Made by a program: the position numbers and the translations under genes. From contig VZDJ01007755.1 of the NCBI GenBank assembly GCA_008694505.1, positions 1,999,409-2,063,408 of the forward strand: a stretch of DNA of 64,000 nt, given 5' to 3'. This stretch comes from Cyanoderma ruficeps. Its lineage: Eukaryota; Chordata; Aves; Passeriformes; Timaliidae. Positions 14,031 through 29,304 of this stretch are shown piece after piece. The first letter of the stretch is position 1; the number at the start of each line of letters is the position of its first letter. The notes beneath the pieces were generated by a model, which worked only from the letters and a program-made list of their open reading frames with translations, searched no databases and was not told the origin of the DNA.

Positions 14031-14480
14031 GAAGCAGATAACATCAAAGTGGCCCACTGCTTGTGTTAAGCAAATAGAGAATTCTGGGTCAGTGCAAATT
14101 AATCCTAAAGGAGTAAGAAAAAGTTCTTAATGACTCTTAGATCAGTGTGTTATCACTTTTCATACAACCAAAAATGGTAGAACTGTTAATGAGAATTACA
14201 AATGGCCTCGCTGGCCGCAGCGTGCTGGCAGCTGTCTGTGAGCACAGTGACCATTAAGTCCTCTGATGATCTGTAAATATGACATTTGCTAATGGAGTGA
14301 AGAAGATTCAGGCAATTTTCTGAGATATTTATGTGATTTCAAAATGGTCCTTGGCAACAAATCAGTGAAGTGTTTTAGACTGCAATTAGCAGAGTGGACC
14401 AAAAGCCTTAAAACCCTTATCTTCTATTCATACAGTATGATCCAGTTTACAGAAATAAATTAATTGAATTTACACGTGAA
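14030..14480. promoter_or_regulatory. Candidate conserved non-coding element
   Basis: The stretch lacks repeats and open frames but packs many transcription-factor-like words: TTAATGAGAATTACAAATGG, TTTGCTAATGG, GCAATTAGCAG and TGTAAATATGACATTTGC (a forkhead/octamer-like mix). A short GC-rich island, GGCCTCGCTGGCCGCAGCG, sits at about 14,203-14,221. This texture is typical of deeply conserved enhancers near developmental genes. The call is inference from composition only; no alignment was available. Confidence 0.35.
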
Positions 14481-17400
14481 GTAACTGTGGAGAGAAAAGA
14501 AAGTCTTGTTGGCTGTGTCTCTTAAGATGTGTTTTCACACAAAGGTAAGTGAAGCACACACTTCACATTTGTTCAGAAGGAATATATTGCATTTCACAGA
14601 CTGACAGTATTGCGAAGTCAATTACAAACTGTCTTAGAAACATTGTTTTGTTTCCTTGAAGCACAATTTAACAGCCTGACCACAAGAAGGTCTAAAACAT
14701 AAACATCCTTTTTTTGGTTGATAATGATTTCTGCATCTCTGAATGTATCCCAACACATTATAATTCTGTTCCAGTCCTTCTGACATGATCTACGCACCAC
14801 ATTATGGGATGTAGCAGGGCTGTTGACAGGTAAGGAGTGGGAATGGGATGTAAGGGTACACTGGCCTTGTAAGCTGTGGGCTCCTGAGCTGTGCTGGCAG
14901 AGCAGAAGGGCAAAAGTCTCCTCAATTCCAGTTGGCAGGTCGATGCCTGTTTACAAGTCATCATAAAACAGTATGAATACTTACTCTGTAAGTATGATTA
15001 CTACATTTTAACTCTCCCGGTACTGTCACCAGAAAATTATTTGCCTGTTAAATTTGTTTCGAAATAAATTGCCCTGTTTCACACTGGATCATTACATCAA
15101 GAAACTATTCACATAGTCATTAGGTCCGCTGATATATCTGTCTGGTACTGTGATAGTCACTCAGCAAAGTTCACACACACATTTCAGTGCTTTGCAGAAT
15201 ATTTGACCCATAAAGCAAGCCCTTTTCAGAACGCAGTAACAGCAAAAATAGGCTTCCCCCTTGGCTTACAGCTTTGCTTTCTACTGCTTCACATCTGGGG
15301 TGCATTTTTGCATATGGAGGTATTTTCCAGTGTAAGCCAAGGATATGAAATACCCCTGTGTGCATACAGAGAGGGAAAATGTCCTGCATAGGACACCAGA
15401 TCTTTTTCTCCTTTACATTGATACCCCTACAGGGGAGAGTTCTTTGTTCAGGGGATGCAACAGAGCAGAGCTGTAGCAGTCTTGTTTTATTCCAGTATCA
15501 AACTTCCCTGAAGACCTCTAAGCTCTTTTGTACATATCTGGATGGGGAGGTAACAGAGATCCCTATGTATGCTGTGTGCAGTAAATGAACCAACCTTTTA
15601 GCAGCACACAGAGGAACTCAGATATTTGCCAAAAAACTTTGGTGGGAAAAGCTGCTGACTTGCAAAATGAATAGCCTCCCACAGGAGATTTTATTTAGAA
15701 GTGACAAAAATCTCCCCTACACAAAATGAAAATTCATCTTCTCTTCCTCTCTTTAGCCCTTCTCATTCAGTTTGAGCAAGATAAGCAGGTTTCCCTCTTA
15801 TCCATGGTAAATCAGCCATCTAACCAGGTGGTAAAACTGCACAGCCTGCCATTTTTGTCCAAGGGAAAATCACTGTAGATGTCTCTCATGCCCACTGTCC
15901 CATCAATGCTTAACCAAATCATTTGAATTTAAGTTTTCTAATTTCTCACAGGAGTCTGTACCTTCTGCCCTTTAATCAGCTTTGATGTTTCTCTCTGAAC
16001 TCACTCCAGTATGTCTACATTTTTACTGGTATGTATCAAGAACTAAACATAGTGTAATGAGTGCAGAACAGAGCTACAGTGTAATGGGCACACAGGAAAA
16101 AACAACCTGTTTTGGACTGGGTAATCACTGTCTAGCAGTTAATTTACAAATTTTATGTCTGAAAAGGCAAAAGGAGGTATTTTTCATTTGCAGATAAACT
16201 TCAAAATCTTCCACCTCCACCCTAATTACTAGAAAAGAGAGGAACAAAAGGAAAGCAACTGCTTGTGATTCATCTCTGTCTGCCTCTCAGAACACTGTGC
16301 ACAGACCCCGTAAAATACTCTGCAGACTTTCTTGGTGCCTGGTTTGTCCTGCTCACCCTTTCTAGCATCATCTGAGAAATACACTGTGCAACTGGCCAGT
16401 CCGACAGCTTTCATGATGCCGAAGTTTATGGCAACTGTAAATCTATTAAGCCACAATTTGCACTTAATAAAATGAAACAGCAAGTAGTTAAATGAAAGCT
16501 CAATCCTAAACTGGACAACATTTTTCAGGAAAAGTCATTGAGCCTGCTGCTGCTACTGCTGCCTTCCTCTGAGAAATTCAATCGTGCTGATTGAGGAAAC
16601 CTGGAGAGAGCAGGCTATTCCTTCCTTTGGTTTGTAATTGCTCCGTAGACCATTTAATCATCTGTAGATGAAACAAAGCCTGTGCTGTGGAGTCTCGGAA
16701 GGGCAGGCGTGCACTTATCAACTCCTTCCTACCCACCAAGCAGAGCTGGGAGCTCATCCTGATGCTCTGAGCAGCCCTGCTGTCGAAGCAAGGAGCTGAG
16801 AGCAGATGGGTTCTTCCTGCTGTCACTACACCAGCCTTCCTGCCTGCCTTGATTTCATTACAGCAAAGTCTGTACAAGCCAATTTTTTCGGGAGAGGGGT
16901 TTGGAGCACGGAGTGAAGGTCTTTCTGCCTGAGAAGGCAGGCAGATACTGAGACACCCGCCAGCACAGGAGCTGCTTGACGCCATCTGGACAAGAAGAGA
17001 TAAGCATTGAAAATTAGATAAGATGACCAAGGATTTACTGGCTTCTGTAAAAACACATTCCTCTTTCAACCTTAAAATGTCTTTCTTCATAGCCCTGACT
17101 CTGAATGTGCTCCATATTGCATCGTTGCTGAGTGACCAAGTGGATGGCCCTGTTTCACAGATGAATAATCTGGTCAGAAACTATATGCCCAGTTTATTTA
17201 ACTTGAAGGAAAAAAAAAAGCCTGGCCAGGGAAGGCACTGAGAGTGAGCTCAAAAACCTAAAACCTCATCCATCATACTAATTGGTTCGGAATATTAGCC
17301 TTTATTTGAGTTTTGAAATCCATTTCCTCCTGAATATAGGTAATTTGCCTAACAGCTCAGGCACTACACATAACCAGGTAAAGCTTGACACTGCCCTCTG

Positions 17401-20400
17401 CTCCTAGCTTTTATTTTCTGTACTACATCAAGAGAGTGCAACACTTAAAATAGAGCTACAAGAATGGACTGCTCCTGGGAGGGCATTTCTGGGCACATAT
17501 CTTCCCCCTTTCCAAAACTTTTGTCAGGCAGGATTCTTATGAGGATTTTTAATTCACAAAAAACACTCAGTGCTGACTAATGCTTGCCAATTAAGTCAGC
17601 TCATTGAATCAACAGTTTCCTGTTACCTGTTCCTTCAGGTAGAACAGAGGCTGATACCCCTGCCCTTTCCCAGGCTTCTGTGCAGGGACCTTTCCTGCCT
17701 GAAAACAGTGGGGACACCTGTTTTCTGAGCTCGGAAGGCCAGCACCTGAAATCCTAGGAATGGGCCTGCTATTGAGTAAAGGGTGCTTGATAAGGCAGCC
17801 ACTGTGATAGGCAGCGGAAATTTGATGATGAAAGGAGATGCCTAATAGATTAATCTGGTGTGATTTGCCAAAACACAGGGTTTTCTGGAAGATTATCCAC
17901 ACTCGCAATAGGAAGCCCTTTGTTTGGTAAAAGTCCCCACTTATCATGGTATTCTTTATCTCAACAAGAAACATAATGGTTTACTTGTTTACATGCATGG
18001 CAGATATATTCAGAGCTGGGCTTAGGAACTGTGAACTCCTTTTCATTTGAAATGCTTCCAGCAGGCAGGTTATTAGCTGAGGGGGAACAAGCAGTTGGAC
18101 ACACAAAAAATTTAAATCTGCCTTGCTTAGATTGGCAAAAATGAATGTTATTTCATCCACTGGGAAAATGTTTTACTTCCTGCTCAGATACTTTTGGAAG
18201 AAAATCACAAGCTCATTTGTAGCCATCATATATGTATGTATATATTTTTTTAGAGTTAAGTGGTATGTCTACAGAAACGTATTTGTTACTTTATACCAGT
18301 TATTTTCCACTAATATTAATTGTTTTATTAGCTTGTCTTTACTTCTTCAATTTTGCTTTGCTTACTATAAAATGTGACTGATGGTTTTACATTATTTATA
18401 CTGAATGTGTGGCTGGAACCTAGCCCTTGATGTACCTTGGATAGAACTGCTTTGGTTTCTGGAACTGATTTTTAAATACCTTACACATCCGGAACTGCAG
18501 AACTACCAAAGCACTCTGTTCTTGAACTCTGAAAATAAACAAAAACTGCCGTGTTAGAAAACTGCTTTATTAAAGCCCGTTGTAGCAACCTTATGTCCAC
18601 GAAGTCTTTCATAGCATGCAGTATTAATCTTGCTGGGTACACAATGCACATGCTGGATAAAGAATGCGGGTTGTATTAAAGAAGCTGGAGCACGGGAGTC
18701 TGAGGGAGGTATTTTCCTGTGTTCCTCGGCAGTAGTGTACTGTGTGTACCATATAGGATTTAAATTTACTGCAGAGGATTAGCCAGTTCCCGTATCATAC
18801 TGAGTACAAGGTGGGGGGGGTCACTTCAAACAGGACTAAAAGAAAGAGAAGGCAAGTAAGGGAACTGCTCACCCTGATGCCACAGGAGCTACCTCAGCAA
18901 TCCGCTGCAGCCGGCACAGGAGTGAGGAAGGAACACAAATTGCAAAGATGGGGAAAATGGGTCTGGAAATCTGATAAATCCACCAAAAGAATAGATGTTC
19001 AAAGATTTGTCTGTCTAGACCAGTGGACAGCTACAAATGGGAGTTAGTGGCTCCTGCAAATGGATACAGTGCAATGAAACATTACGATGGGGTAATGTTT
19101 GGCATAGACAGAGAATTTTATTTTACTTACAGGGCACATTTTATGGTTTATGAAGATATTGGAAGTCTACTTTCTGTTTTCTTCTTCCACGTTCATAGTT
19201 TACATTACTTATTGTACAATGTGTTCAGGCACACATTGTACTTTTTTTCTGTCTGCTCCAAACTTTCCTATAGCTGAAGATGTGCTTAAGGCCAAGTTCT
19301 GCAATTCAACCTAGTCAGTGCACAGCTGAAACTGAGGAGTGCAGGGATGGCCTTCAGAATTTGTTTGAAGAAAGTGTGAGATCATCACAATCCTTGCAAA
19401 ATTTCTTCTTTGGGCTCATGGTGTCAATACATTGTCCATTAAAAAAAAAAACAACTTAAAAAACCACAATATTCTAATGTAATTTCCCATTGTTAAGTTT
19501 TGCAATATTTTCACAAAGGCCTCTGAATAAAGTCACATGCTGGAATATAACAACATCTTCTGTCCACAATCAATGGGATGCTTTCAGAGGAAAGCCCTCA
19601 GTCAAGCCAGAGTGACAGCCATACTGAACTGTGGCAGTACAGACAAAAAATAACTTTTGATGTGTTTCTTGGCATTTAGTTATTTCTTCACATTTATTAA
19701 AACAATTGCTTCCAGTACATTCTATATTTTTTATTTAGGCTGGTGATTAAAACATTCTAGTAAAGTTGAGATGATTAAACATTTTAGCCTATTAAAGCAT
19801 GTGCTTCCACTAAAAGGTTAAAACATCTCTCACTAGGGTAAGAATGGTCAGCCTTATTTTTCACACCCCTACCTCATCTTGAACTTTTCAGTGGAGGCTT
19901 CTAAAAGGTTCTTTGATTTTTTTTTTCAGGTGATGGGGGTACTGGGATTTTTTTAATTGGTTTGTTTGTTGGTTGGTTTGTGTTTTTTCTTTTGTTTTGC
20001 TTGAGTAAATGTACCACGCCCATTTGTTTGTTTTTAAAAGTTTATGGTTACATCACCAGACACTAAAAATAGAATATTTCCTTTTGTATAGATAGTAAAA
20101 ATATTTTTCTGACTAGGATTTCTCCTGAAAAGTGCTTTCTGGATTAGTCAGGTTTCTGCATGCACAATCATAGAGAGTCTGTGGCTTTGTAACCCAGCCC
20201 CAGGGATAAAATTTGCCTGGTGGTGTTAGAATGTACTCAATTAGAAGATATCTTCTACACGTAACATTGGTCTTGTTATTTTAATACTGGAAGAAAAAGT
20301 GTCTGTCTACATCCCAAGTCACCTGCAGGAACAAGCGGTTCCTTGAGAAAAGGAAATAAAATGCCAAACTGAAAAGTGCTGCTGCATCATGGTATAGCAG

Positions 20401-23400
20401 AGTGCACTCCTGAGGAATCTGCAGCAGTGCTATAAGTGAATTTTTGAACAAACCTCCTGGTTGTTCCCATTTACTGTGCTTTGGTACACGGCACAGTCTA
20501 AGAGTACATGCCATAAACATGTTCTGGGTGAAACTAAGCCAGATGTGCTCCAGGACTGTACCTAATCCACTCCAATAGCTCACAGGTAGCTAACAGGTCC
20601 CAGACTCAGTCACAAGCTAGACCAAAGCGAACCCCCTCCAACATGCCTGGTCCTTGGGATCAACAGATTTCCTCCCCTGATCTGCTCATACCAGCCTGTA
20701 CTACCTGCTACTGTACACATAACTTGTGTGACCAGCACTGATTTTGCCATATGGAAGGATGTCTGCGTGAATGAAAACACGGCAGTGGATTTCAGAGCAG
20801 ATAAAGATCTCCTGGCACAAACAGAAGCACTGTGTACTGAACACAGTGGTGTGGTTTGCTGAGAGTCAAGGCTTTGGCTGAAGCAAAATGTCTTAGTAGA
20901 TGCACGGAGGAAGTCCTGACGCTTTCACACGGGGTCGATTGCTGCATGAGGCTCCTTCCCTTCAAACCTGTCACTCACCATTGCAACAGACATCTGAAAG
21001 TGTGACTGCACAAATAAAAATACTCTATTTCAGATCACTGCCCTGAGTTTGTTGTGGATGTCCATCACAGGAAAATATCCTAAGAATGAATGGAAAAAAG
21101 TTACATGTATGACGATAAGGTGATGGCTTTGTTGCCCCAGTTAGGTCTAGTAAAAGATGCCAGCTCTGCCTGCAAGCCTTGACTCAGTTGTAAACTTAGA
21201 TCATCCAAGCTACAACAACAAGAGGACGAACTCCACATAGTGCAAATGCAACTTGCAGGGTCAGCATGAAACTGATCCTGCCTCTTGGATGGAGAGAGAG
21301 CTATATATGTTGTGTCACATCCACGGAGCTGCCAGCACCTGCTAAGAATCTTCAACACAAACTGAAGCCAAAGTGAGCTGAGGTCACGCTTCAGGCGTGC
21401 CAGGAGGAATGAAGTCATTGTGTTCAGCCACTCTGGCTAAATGCAGTGGTGATGTATACGTATCACACACCCACAGTCCTCTGTCCATCCTGTTCCACTT
21501 GTCCTTGGTCCTGCATTATGGAGGATATCCAGGAAAGGTACCCTCTTGGCTGTATGAAACAGCTGATTTCCACATTGTTAGATTAGGTACAAACATTATA
21601 CATGCAGCCAGAATTTAGACCAACATATTTTCAAGGTTTTCCAGAGGATATTAAATATGGCTTAAGTTCATCTTTGAAGCAAGTGGGTGAAGTATATAGT
21701 ATAATATCAATTTAGTTCTACTGACATACCTAAGGGGAAGACAAATGTTGCAGAAACCTTTACTAAACAGAAGAATGACTTCGGCACGTCAGCTCTCCAT
21801 CACTGGGTCTGAGGAAACAAAATGTTCATTGTTTCCAGGTCTCTGAGATCTTAAAAAAAACCCACAATCTTGGATTTTTGGCAGCTGAAAATAAGAGCTT
21901 TCAATTCAGACAAAAGAATTATTGTTTCTGGTGCTCATCCAAAAAAATTAAATACAAAACAAAAAGTAATATACTTCTGTCTGTACCTTAATACCAATGA
22001 AGTGCGTGTTCTAGTTTTCTACTCCTCATCTTTAGTCATGGACAGGTTCATCTTCTTTTGCTTTGCTCATCTTCACTGTATCACAAGAACACATGATGTG
22101 TGATATCTCTTCACTCTGTCATCTGGCTGCACACACCCAGGAATTGACATTGTAGCTAAAGGTCATCAGACCCATAAAATTAGTATTATCTTCACACAGA
22201 ATCTCACACTCTTCCATGCTAGAGGGACAGCTTCTATTATGTTGTGTGGAGCATCCCATAGGAGTAAATGCAGCTGTTTAATTTTGGAGCCAGTAGACAG
22301 GTTCCAGGAGCAGCAGCAAAATGACAACTGTTTGATTCGTGCTATCTGCTTGTCCCCTCTGTGTGTCTACTTTCATATCCTTGTCCTCCATACCCTGCCC
22401 ATGGCTCATCACAGTCTGCAAAACTTGATGGAAATATGCTCAGTTCTTCTCTGGAGGTGAGTTGTCTTCCTAGTGTCAGCCTTGCAAGACTCTTCACTTA
22501 AATCCAAACCACCACTGGAGTGAGTTCCCTTCATCTCTTCTTTATCCTCCTGCACAACACACACGGCAGAAGGATCTCGGTTCTCCTTGGCCAGTTCAAA
22601 CAAAGGGTGGTCAGGAGGAATGAGCATTCCCATTGCCATCCTTTTCTACCACACAAAGGATGATCATTTATAGTAATTTACAATAATACAGCTTTGGAAA
22701 ATATATATTGGAGGGGAAAGTGTTGTTTTAAGAACTACATGGAATTTTCAACATTCAGCTAAGAAAAGCAGAGTCAAATTTTAGTGGTAAAATATTTAAA
22801 TCCCTGTATATTTGACAGATTATTCCATGTGAATGATAATGATTTGTTGTAAATGTCACCATAGCAGCTACACATAAATATATACAGTCTAGTCTGAGTT
22901 CAGAATAAAGTAAGCTTTATCTTTATTACCTGGTACACCACCAAGAATAGAAGTATCCCCTTTGTGTTCTTGAGAAATGAGACCCAAAGTTTCCCCTATT
23001 TTTTCTTTCACTTAAATAGTGAGAAAATTGCAATGTAAGCTAGCCAGAAAATGTTGGCAATTGCATGTTGGACAGACTTGAGGGGTGAAATATGAGAGTT
23101 ACAGAGACAAAAATGAAGGATGTTGTCAAGAACAGAAATTTAGACTTGGTAGCCACCCTCCTGGAGATGGTACAAAAAAAGTCATGAAAATGAATTAAAT
23201 TTCCAAGGAGTTAGAAAAGGAGAAAGGAAGCAGTGAAAGGAGAAATCCTTGAGACATCATGAGAGGAAGAGGAGAGGCAGAAAGCGAAAAGAGCAGAGGA
23301 AAGTAAGTAGAGTGGCTCCAGAAGCATTAGGAAATCAGAGTTGGGAGCAACTCAGTTGTCTAAAGGAGTGAGTGACCACGAGATCAGGGATAGAGAAGCA

Positions 23401-26400
23401 GCAAGAGAAATCCCCTTGGGGAACATGAAAACACTCCAGGAAAGCTGGTGCAGAAAAAGGCATACGAAAGGGCAATCCACGAGACAGGGAATGAAGAAGT
23501 GATAGGAAATGACAGAGCCCATGAGGGAACCTCTCAGTCCTCTCTGCTTGTGGCCATGCCACCTCTCCTCCTCTGGCCCGGTCTGGGACGAGATGTGATG
23601 GCAAGTTACATGGCTGTTAAGGTAGCTGAGGATCTTAATTTCCTTTTCTCACAGAGAAATTTTGTTGCTTTAGGTCCATCTTGAGGGGGAAAGGAACCCA
23701 TTCTTATATTTTTGGCTGTTTAAGGCATTTAAGGGTAGGGTCTAAGCTGGAGGTCAGGTCTCTCCAACTCCCACACAGCCAGCAGAACAAGAGAGGTTGC
23801 TCCAGGCAGCAAGTCAGGACTCCCAGCACAAACTTCTCTTGACTTCCCTCTGGCCTGTATAGGGGACCTGAGGACTCCAGCCCCCAGCACGTCAGAGATC
23901 CACCCCCAACTCTCCCAACCAGCTCCAGATTTCTTATGCTGAAATCAAAAGCTATAGCCAAAAAGTAGTTAAAAGCTTAACCTTGTATGTCTACCAGGAC
24001 TCTTCTTTTACCTTTTTACTTTTTTTGAGTGTATCATTTCTTAAGCACTCTTCACTTGGACTAAAAATGGTGATACGTCAATTGCTTCTAAATTTGAAAA
24101 TACTTAAAATACATATAGAAAATAATAGGAAGCTAACTTTAGTAGCTTAAGTAAAGCTAATGTAAGTATTTTGCGGTAGAAAGTTTAGCGTGTTGTCCTT
24201 TAAAAAAAAGCTAACATTGTGCACATTGATGTAAAAAGACCATAAATCCTGTTTCAATTAAATTACTTAATTGGAAAAGCCATAGCATGAAGATTGAATG
24301 CTAGTATTTATTGAAAGTGATAAATTATCCAAGGATTATACTTTATAAACATGAGACTCAATGTCTAGGAAAGAATGTAACAACTACCTTAGGTATATTT
24401 GAAAAACAAGCTGTTCCATGAGTAGTTAACAGAGCCTGAGCCCCTGTATGTTTGTGTCTTATATCCTCTGCACGTTCCTGCTGTATTAACCCTACTCATC
24501 TCTCACATCTTCGCTTGATAATCCCCTTTGGCAAGAGGGAGAAGAGCCTGAAGCTGTCCCAGAGCCCTGGGTGAGCTGGCTGACGCGTGGCCACGAGCGT
24601 TTGCGTGCACCCGGGCGTTGCCAGGCAGAAGCAAAAGTGACTTTGCCAGAGAGGGGCCAAGTTACCTGGAAGAATAAATATGCTTTTTCTCTGCTATCCA
24701 ACCACAAATTTTCATGGCAATTATTGGAACTTAATGATGTTTGGGATTTCTCCTCCTTTCTCAAATGTGGTTGAAATTGGCCTGAATTTTTCTGGGGAGA
24801 TGAAGGGGTAGTGGGGGAGAGAGAGTGAGAGAAAACAGGGCTAAAAATAGCAATGTTTGGATTTTTCCAGGCCATTTATTCTGCAATATTAGAAAATGAA
24901 ATATGTAAAGTAATACCTTTTTTTTCCCCACCAAAAACACACAGTAACAAATACAAATGGATTAATTTTGTTTTGATCTAGCAATACATTTTCACATAGA
25001 GGGACATCTGCATTTTCTTCAATTCAGAGTACATATACTTTGAGGTCTGTATTTTTCAACTCCCAAAAGGATGGACAAGACACTAGGAAGCCATTTGGAC
25101 AGTGGAGAGAGAAGACCACTGTCCAGTGTGTGGATTATTATGGATGTAAGCCCACAGCTGTGTGAGGAGCACATTGATAGACACATCTGTTTACATCAGC
25201 TGAGTATCCATCATTTATCTGAAACTGTATGTTTCCCAAGACTGCCTAAATGATTTGGACTTAATACTTGATTACACGGTTATTTTAAGAACTCTGCAAT
25301 GGCTCCTAAGAAAAATCCTGCTGTCTTCACCAATTTTGTCTAATTTATATTCTAGGTTCCACTACTCTTACTGATACAGTGTCTTTACAAACTAAAGGGA
25401 CTCTTTTCAATAGTCTGTGCCATCGTGTTCACACCACCCATCAGTGAAGTTAGTTACAATTTTGGGAAGTCAAAAGCCTTTAAATAAAAGTAACCAAGCT
25501 CAACGGCCGTGCACAGGCATAACTGAAAGCAGTAGGGCTTGGAATGAAATTCAAGTCCCATATACTAATGCCAAAACCAAGCTAGAGTAGGTTCAGGACA
25601 GCCCTGACTTCTTTTGATGTTCTAATGCCATAAAAAAACATCAATTACTATTTGTGAGAATATTACCTTCCCTCGAGTTCATACTTTCACACTAGTTTCA
25701 ATTTGGCTACTGCCTCCTGATTATGAATCTGTACTCTCTTCTCCATGCCTGCCTCCTTGGCTCTGACTGAATGTTACAGACATGCAGCACACCAGATCAG
25801 CATGCAGTTGATGAGATGCAGATGCATCTAGCAAAGGTTTTGATGGTCTGTATGTTGTAATTTATAGTTTTCACAGGTGTCACTCTAAAGGAAGAGACTT
25901 ACTCCCATACACATTTATCTCTGCCTTTCCTCTTACCACACCACCTCCTGTATTGCTTTACTCCCTTCTGATTTAGTATCTCTCTACTGTTTTGCTGTTC
26001 TTGTGTCCTTACAGAATGCCACTATTTTATACATTTAGATGTCTGTGGTGAAAAAAAGCAAAAGAAAATGGATCAGTATAAACACTGGCTTTGCAGTGAC
26101 CTGTAATGGGCAAATGGCCAAGGAAATTCTGCTGCAAAGTAAGCGAAGAAGCCAAAACTTTTAACTTCCACTGCCTCCAATACACATCAGTCTAATGTTC
26201 ATTTCATCAGGAAAAATATGGATGACTTAGACATCTAATTACATTGACCTTCAGGGGTGTTTTTTACTTGCTATCACTCCAAAGTCAGAAATACAAACTC
26301 TCAGAATATGATCTTAGTGCCCATAGTCCCTTGCTCTTGCTTTTAAAAATTAATGACAGTGCATCTGTCCATAGTCCAGATCTCAAGATGCCAAACTTCT

Positions 26401-29300
26401 ATTCTCTTTTTTCTTCCCACAGGAACGTTGCTGGATGCATGAATGGAGCTGAGAGTTTTCTCCAGATCAGCTTTTTGTGTATGCACTGTTTCACATTGAA
26501 AGAAGTTAAGAATCATATGCATGGAGAATGAACAACTTTATAGGGAAATAATGGTTTTGTCTGTTTTTGATTTCTTACATATTCAATTACTTTCTGAATA
26601 TATCATATGGATTATTGTACTCCAAATGCACTTTGGTGTAGACATCTACCAACACAATAATCAGTAGTGTTTACATTACAATCAGACTTGACTCATGCCT
26701 GTAAATTCATCCCATTTTATGTATTTACACACAGATTTTCTCCCCACTTTTTTCCCCAACAGACCACATAAAATGCAAGGAATGGTTCGTAACATCTAAA
26801 CTTAAATCTGCAAAAGTTACAAAATACCAACATAAGGCTGCTGCTTAAGATAGAAAAATAACTGGTACTGGGATTAGGAGGTGGTCACCTGTGGATCCGC
26901 TCTGGAGGAAGATCTGGGGTACCCTCAATGTATTTTAGCACTAGAAACAGAAAGAAATTTGAATGGTGACCCGCAAGCATCCCACACCTCAGTCTAGATT
27001 GTGAATCAGCCAAGATAAAATGGGCTTTTAAGAAATGCCAAAAGAGACCAAGCATCCACTGACATGACATTTTACATAGCAGGTTAAAATCACTTCAGGC
27101 AAAAGTAATGTTTAAATGTGCAGCTTTGGGAGCTGCTGCTACCTGAAATATGCTCCATATTTCAACATGTGGAAATGACAACTGCAGCTCTTGCTCTCTG
27201 TGGGCAGGTTTGCTCTTGAAATTCTTTAGAAGATAAGAGATTTTGAACAGCAATTTTTCATGAAATTTGGATGAAGAAAAAAAGAAGGATCAGAGAAAAG
27301 AAACAACACCAAAATTATTTCAGGTAGAGACACCATTTGAAGCACTGAAACTGCCTGTCCCTAATCCTGCCACTGTACTTGTGAGGCTGGTGTGGAAAAT
27401 TGAATTTCAAATGGATTGAAAACTGTGGAAAACACATTGCACCCTCAAACACTTCCCAGTCCAGAAGGCCAAGTGACTTGACCCACAGTACAGCAGGGAA
27501 TGAAAAAGCTGTACCATTGGAAGCACAAATGGTGTCCTGATTCCATGTAAACCACTGGGAAGCAAAATCATCCAGCAAAGATCACAGTTGATCCCAGGAA
27601 CATAAATTCAATGCAAATTACCCAGAGGTTGAATTTAATTGGCCATCATAACATTGTTTTGTCAGGTTTAATAGTGACTCACCATGTTAAAAATCTAAAT
27701 GCAACAGTACAGCAAAATAATAATAGAAAAAAAGTATGTGGTCAGGAAAAGCATCATCAAAACCTCACAAGGAAATATATCTGGCATTAAAGTCCTAAAA
27801 TAAACACTTTGCCAAATACTTGTTGGTAAGGACAAGTTTTCAATTAAGTTTGTAAAATTACAAAAAACAAAAAATTCTAGAATCTATTATTTGTAGCTTT
27901 GTTTTCTGTGTAAACTTTGCCTGTATGAAAGGTACCATGCTTTTTCTTTATTATCCTTTTAAATTGGTGAAGTTTATATTTTTTTCCACTCTGAAATTAT
28001 CCTGAAATATACCCTGCACCAGAAGAACTGTGGATGAAAAGTAAGCATAAAGAGTTTAATATCACAAACGTCACAAAATTATAATTAATTTATGTAAAAT
28101 GCCATAACAAATGCACATTGTAAGATTGTAGTGCTATGGTAAATACGTGTCTTTAAAAATTAACACTCATGCAGCAGATTATCTTTTTTTTCTGTATTCC
28201 TTAAATGTTCTGACTTCAAATTTCAAAACGCTTTTCTATGTCAATGACAATCTTAATAAAGTACAATTAGTTCCACAAGGCACTTTCTGATGCACAAGCC
28301 CCTGGCTTGATTGCGGTGAATGGTGGGTATTTCCTGTGTTTAAGTCCACATATGGATTGAGTAAGGCAGTGGCAGAGAGACTACTGTTTTCCTTCACTAC
28401 ATCTTCATTTCTTTTTCAGAGGGTAAGCCTTTTTTGTTTTTCCTGGCTCTGTTGTCAAAACATTGACCAGAGTTTTGGCTCATGGTATTGGAATACGAGG
28501 CCAAAACAATCCTCTGAAAACCAGTGTGGCAAAATGTATTTTAAATCTATACATTCACCATTCAACCATGGGAGTAACCACGCCCACTGCCCCACTCTGT
28601 GGTTTAAAAACAACATGGGTTTGCCCCCAGAACGGTTTGATTTATTTGACAAGCTTTTTCAAGCTGAGTATATCAACATTTAAACTGGTCTGAGGCTTGG
28701 CTTCCTACATCACATGTACAGCAAGTATTAAAACACACTCTAATCATTTTCTGCCTCTATTAAACTAGACAAGGTGAATGCATTGTGCATTCTGCAAGAT
28801 TTCTTTGAAGGCCTGTCAGTCTCTCCAAAGACAGATAAGCTACAGTGATTTTTCTTTTTCTCTGAAACTTACAAGTGGGACCTTTAAAATATTACCTTTA
28901 TTACACCCTTTTTGGGAAATACATTGTTATGATGAATATGTGGATGTAATTCCTGTTTCTGACGTGCTAAAGCCCAATGCAAAACAGTAAAAGATGACAC
29001 ATTATAGAGACTTCTTCATAAAATGTAGCAGAATGCACAAATACACTGTAAGAATGCAAAATATTTTCCTGCATTATTAGAGCAGTTTCCCCTGTTTCCT
29101 CAGGGGTAACAAGGAATATAAACAAAAACTTGGGTGTAAAAATGAAATCAGGACAAAACCAATTTTGCACACATGATTAGGAAAATTAAAGTACAGAGAT
29201 GGTGTGTGGTAGATTAAATAACCTATCCAAACAGAATCTAAAATTCTGAGTACTGGAGTGTAATTCCCCTGAACCAGAATTCCAGTATAATTCATTCCCA
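14481..29300. other. Long non-coding stretch, no gene found
   Basis: No exon with convincing splice sites and open frame was found on either strand. The longest frame, 170 codons on the minus strand at 16,578-17,090, has no recognisable domain. Local features are a CpG-enriched patch at about 24,565-24,640 containing TGACGCGTGG and CGGGCGTTGCC, G/T-rich low-complexity DNA at about 19,920-20,020, and several A or T homopolymers. It is consistent with a gene desert or a very long intron flanking the CpG cluster that begins at 29.58 kb. Confidence 0.55.
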
Positions 29301-29304
29301 GCTT

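Noticed and set aside
16578..17090. 170-codon minus-strand frame
   Set aside because: No recognisable domain, no splice context, and an alternative frame in the same place is also open. Treated as chance.
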